Origin: Desulfotomaculaceae bacterium
GTDB taxonomy: Bacteria > Bacillota > Desulfotomaculia > Desulfotomaculales > Pelotomaculaceae
Direction of reading: 5' to 3'
Length of the DNA: 6,988 nucleotides
Assembly (NCBI GenBank): GCA_028704035.1
Contig: JAQVLS010000084.1
Location: 1-6,988 of the forward strand
In this document: one piece after another, positions 5,757 through 6,988 of the stretch
Numbering within the stretch: position 1 is the first letter of the stretch
How the letters are laid out: the number at the start of each line of letters is the position of its first letter
Made by a program: the position numbers and the translations under genes
The notes under the pieces: model-generated
What the model was told of the DNA's origin: nothing
Database searches by the model: none
What the model saw: the letters and a program-made list of their open reading frames with translations, nothing else

Positions 5757-6965
5757 CGGGCAGAACCTCCCGGCCAGGGTGTACCCTGATGCCGCCTGGT
5801 TTCTTTGCCGGAGAAAGCGCCACGGTTCCTTCCGGCAGGTTTTCGGCAATAACCCAGCGCTCGCCTACATTTATATATGTAACAGGCGTTTTTACAGCCT
5901 TACCGTCTTGCAGGACCCACACAAACGCTTCCTTTTCTGAAAAATCTACAAATTGCTTGGGCAGCGCCGGAACCTGCCTGTGGGGCTCCGACAAAAGCTC
6001 GACGCTTGCGGCCATGCCATGTTTTATAAAAGGCTTCGCATCTTTTATCTCCAGTCGCAAAAGGCAGGTTCCTTTTTGTTCGTCGATCTGGGGAGATATA
6101 TAAAGCAGCTCCGCTGCAAGCTTTTCCTGCGGTTAGGCGTCAAAAGCTACTAAAGCAGGCTGCCCCGGCTCTAAATGAGAAAGCTCTTTTTGGTCCACAT
6201 CCGCTTCAATAACCCAGTTTTGCTGCTGCAGCACGGTTAAGAGCGCTACCCCGGCAGGCGCCTGCTGGCCGGAAGAAAAATTCACCTTGCTGACAGTTCC
6301 CGTAACCGGCGATACTATCTTCTTATCTTCCACCGCCTTTTGCGCTATCTTTAGCTGGGTGTCATAATAGGAAATCTGGGCTTCTACCTCGGCTGCGCCG
6401 CTTCCCCCCGCCAGAGAGTCCCGGGTAAGGACGGCCTGGTTATATTGAGAAAGAAGCAGCTGATAATTAACGCTGGTTTTTTCAAATTCCACCGCCGGCA
6501 CGGCGCCCTGCTCATAAAGCGTTTTCAGGCGATTCATTTCCTTTTCCGCCTCTTCAAGCTTCACCCTATCCTGGCGTATTTGCTCTTCCTGCTTGGGCAA
6601 AGCCTCTTCTGCAATATTTCTTTGCTTGCTCCGCATAAGGTTAAGGTCGCTCAAAGCCAGCTGCACATTCTGCCTGTCCTGGTAGTCATCCATCTGGATC
6701 AGCAGCTGGCCTTCCCGCACCAGTTCCCCTTCACGGCAGTTAACGGTCGATATTTTCCCGGAGGAAGCAGCTGTAATCTCGTATGGCTGGGGAAAGCTGA
6801 CCCTGCCGCTGGCCAGCACGGTCTGGTTGATGTCAAGTGGCTTTAACCTGTAATAATCAACCGTGTTTTTTTCAGGTAAATAACTCGCGCGACGGACAAA
6901 ACTATAACCAGCGCCAAGAAGCCCGCCAGTGTTTTCAACCAGCCAATCTTCTTTTTTTCCGTCAC
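5746..6965 (-). pseudogene. HlyD/MacA-type membrane fusion protein gene, broken by a frameshift and an in-frame TAA
   Basis: Reconstructed, this is a ~406-residue periplasmic adaptor. It starts at the GTG at 6965 with TEKKKIGWLKTLAG and a membrane anchor (FLALVIVLSVARVIYL). The rest includes DINQTVLASGRV, a first lipoyl half (SSGKISTVNCREGELVREG), a long coiled coil (DRQNVQLALSDLN to AQKAVEDKK), a second lipoyl half (SPVTGTVSKVNFSSGQQAP) and a beta-barrel part (VIEADVDQKELSHLEPGQP). Two lesions break it. First, the anchor frame passes through seven As (6862-6856) and stops at 6845-6843, while the main body continues one frame back, as if one A were missing. Second, a TAA at 6135-6133 follows ALVAFDA, and the same frame then resumes with PQEKLAAELLYISP down to its proper stop at 5746. 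Gene order and overlaps with permease and ATPase mark it as the first gene of the exporter operon. Either lesion could be a sequencing error; both together suggest real decay. Confidence 0.85.
5766..5771 (-). promoter_or_regulatory. Ribosome binding site that fixes the permease start
   Basis: GGGAGG lies nine bases before the ATG at 5756, inside the 3' end of the membrane fusion protein gene. It excludes the longer in-frame start at 5849, which would add 31 non-hydrophobic residues. An independent strong site also means the permease can be translated even though the upstream gene is broken. Confidence 0.7.
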
Positions 6966-6973
6966 ATTTGAAG

Positions 6974-6979
6974 CCTCCT
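6974..6979 (-). promoter_or_regulatory. Ribosome binding site that fixes the membrane fusion protein GTG start
   Basis: AGGAGG lies eight bases before the GTG at 6965. The overlapping ATG one frame away (6967-6965) is followed at once by TGA, so only the GTG gives a protein, and that protein opens with the expected basic residues and membrane anchor. The promoter of the exporter operon must lie beyond the window end. Confidence 0.75.
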
Positions 6980-6988
6980 TTTAACCTG

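Noticed and set aside
5746..6060. Separate 104-residue gene downstream of the TAA
   Set aside because: It has only a TTG start without a ribosome binding site. The frame is the same as the upstream adaptor piece and homologous sequence continues between them, so it is the C-terminal part of one broken gene.
6820..6965. Programmed -1 frameshift in the adaptor gene
   Set aside because: The A run does not sit in the X-XXY-YYZ phase and I see no evident downstream stimulatory structure. With a second lesion in the same gene, mutation is simpler. It is kept as a finding only with low weight.
1..6988. CRISPR array, tRNA or rRNA genes
   Set aside because: No regularly spaced identical repeats other than the three contiguous IS iterons, and no tRNA or rRNA core motifs, were found on either strand.

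Overview
The window looks like chromosomal DNA from a Gram-positive-type (Bacillota) bacterium, probably a clostridial or Negativicutes-like lineage. The reasons are strong GGAGG-type ribosome binding sites before nearly every gene, an RsmH-like methyltransferase paralog of a type I recall from Bacillota, and moderate base composition. The insertion sequence at the left is visibly A/T-richer than the exporter genes at the right. I cannot name a species.

Layout. (1) Positions 1-1957, minus strand, are the left part of an IS21-family insertion sequence: the start of istB (cut by the window edge), a complete istA transposase with a DDE triad, a leader hairpin over the istA ribosome binding site, and three tandem 24-bp repeats ending in a TG...CA-type terminus at 1957. 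(2) Positions 1958-2880, plus strand, are an RsmH/MraW-like S-adenosylmethionine-dependent methyltransferase. Its reading frame continues upstream of its first ATG right to the insertion sequence edge, so the element appears to have cut off the true 5' end. (3) Positions 2881-3040 hold a structured intergenic stretch and a good sigma-A-type promoter with a small inverted repeat over the -10 region. (4) Positions 3041-3626, plus strand, are a type II toxin-antitoxin pair: a Phd/YefM-type antitoxin and a RelE/ParE-type toxin with overlapping reading frames. (5) Positions 3785-6965, minus strand, are a three-gene MacAB/DevBCA/Lol-like ABC exporter operon: membrane fusion protein, FtsX/MacB-type permease and ATPase, each reading frame overlapping the next.

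The most notable points are lesions. The membrane fusion protein gene carries two independent defects: a frameshift at a seven-base homopolymer that separates the membrane anchor from the rest, and an in-frame TAA that separates its last ~129 codons. The downstream permease and ATPase are intact. The methyltransferase is beheaded by the insertion sequence. The window therefore looks like an accessory region in the process of decay, with an apparently intact toxin-antitoxin pair between the damaged loci. I did not find convincing evidence of a wholly new system.
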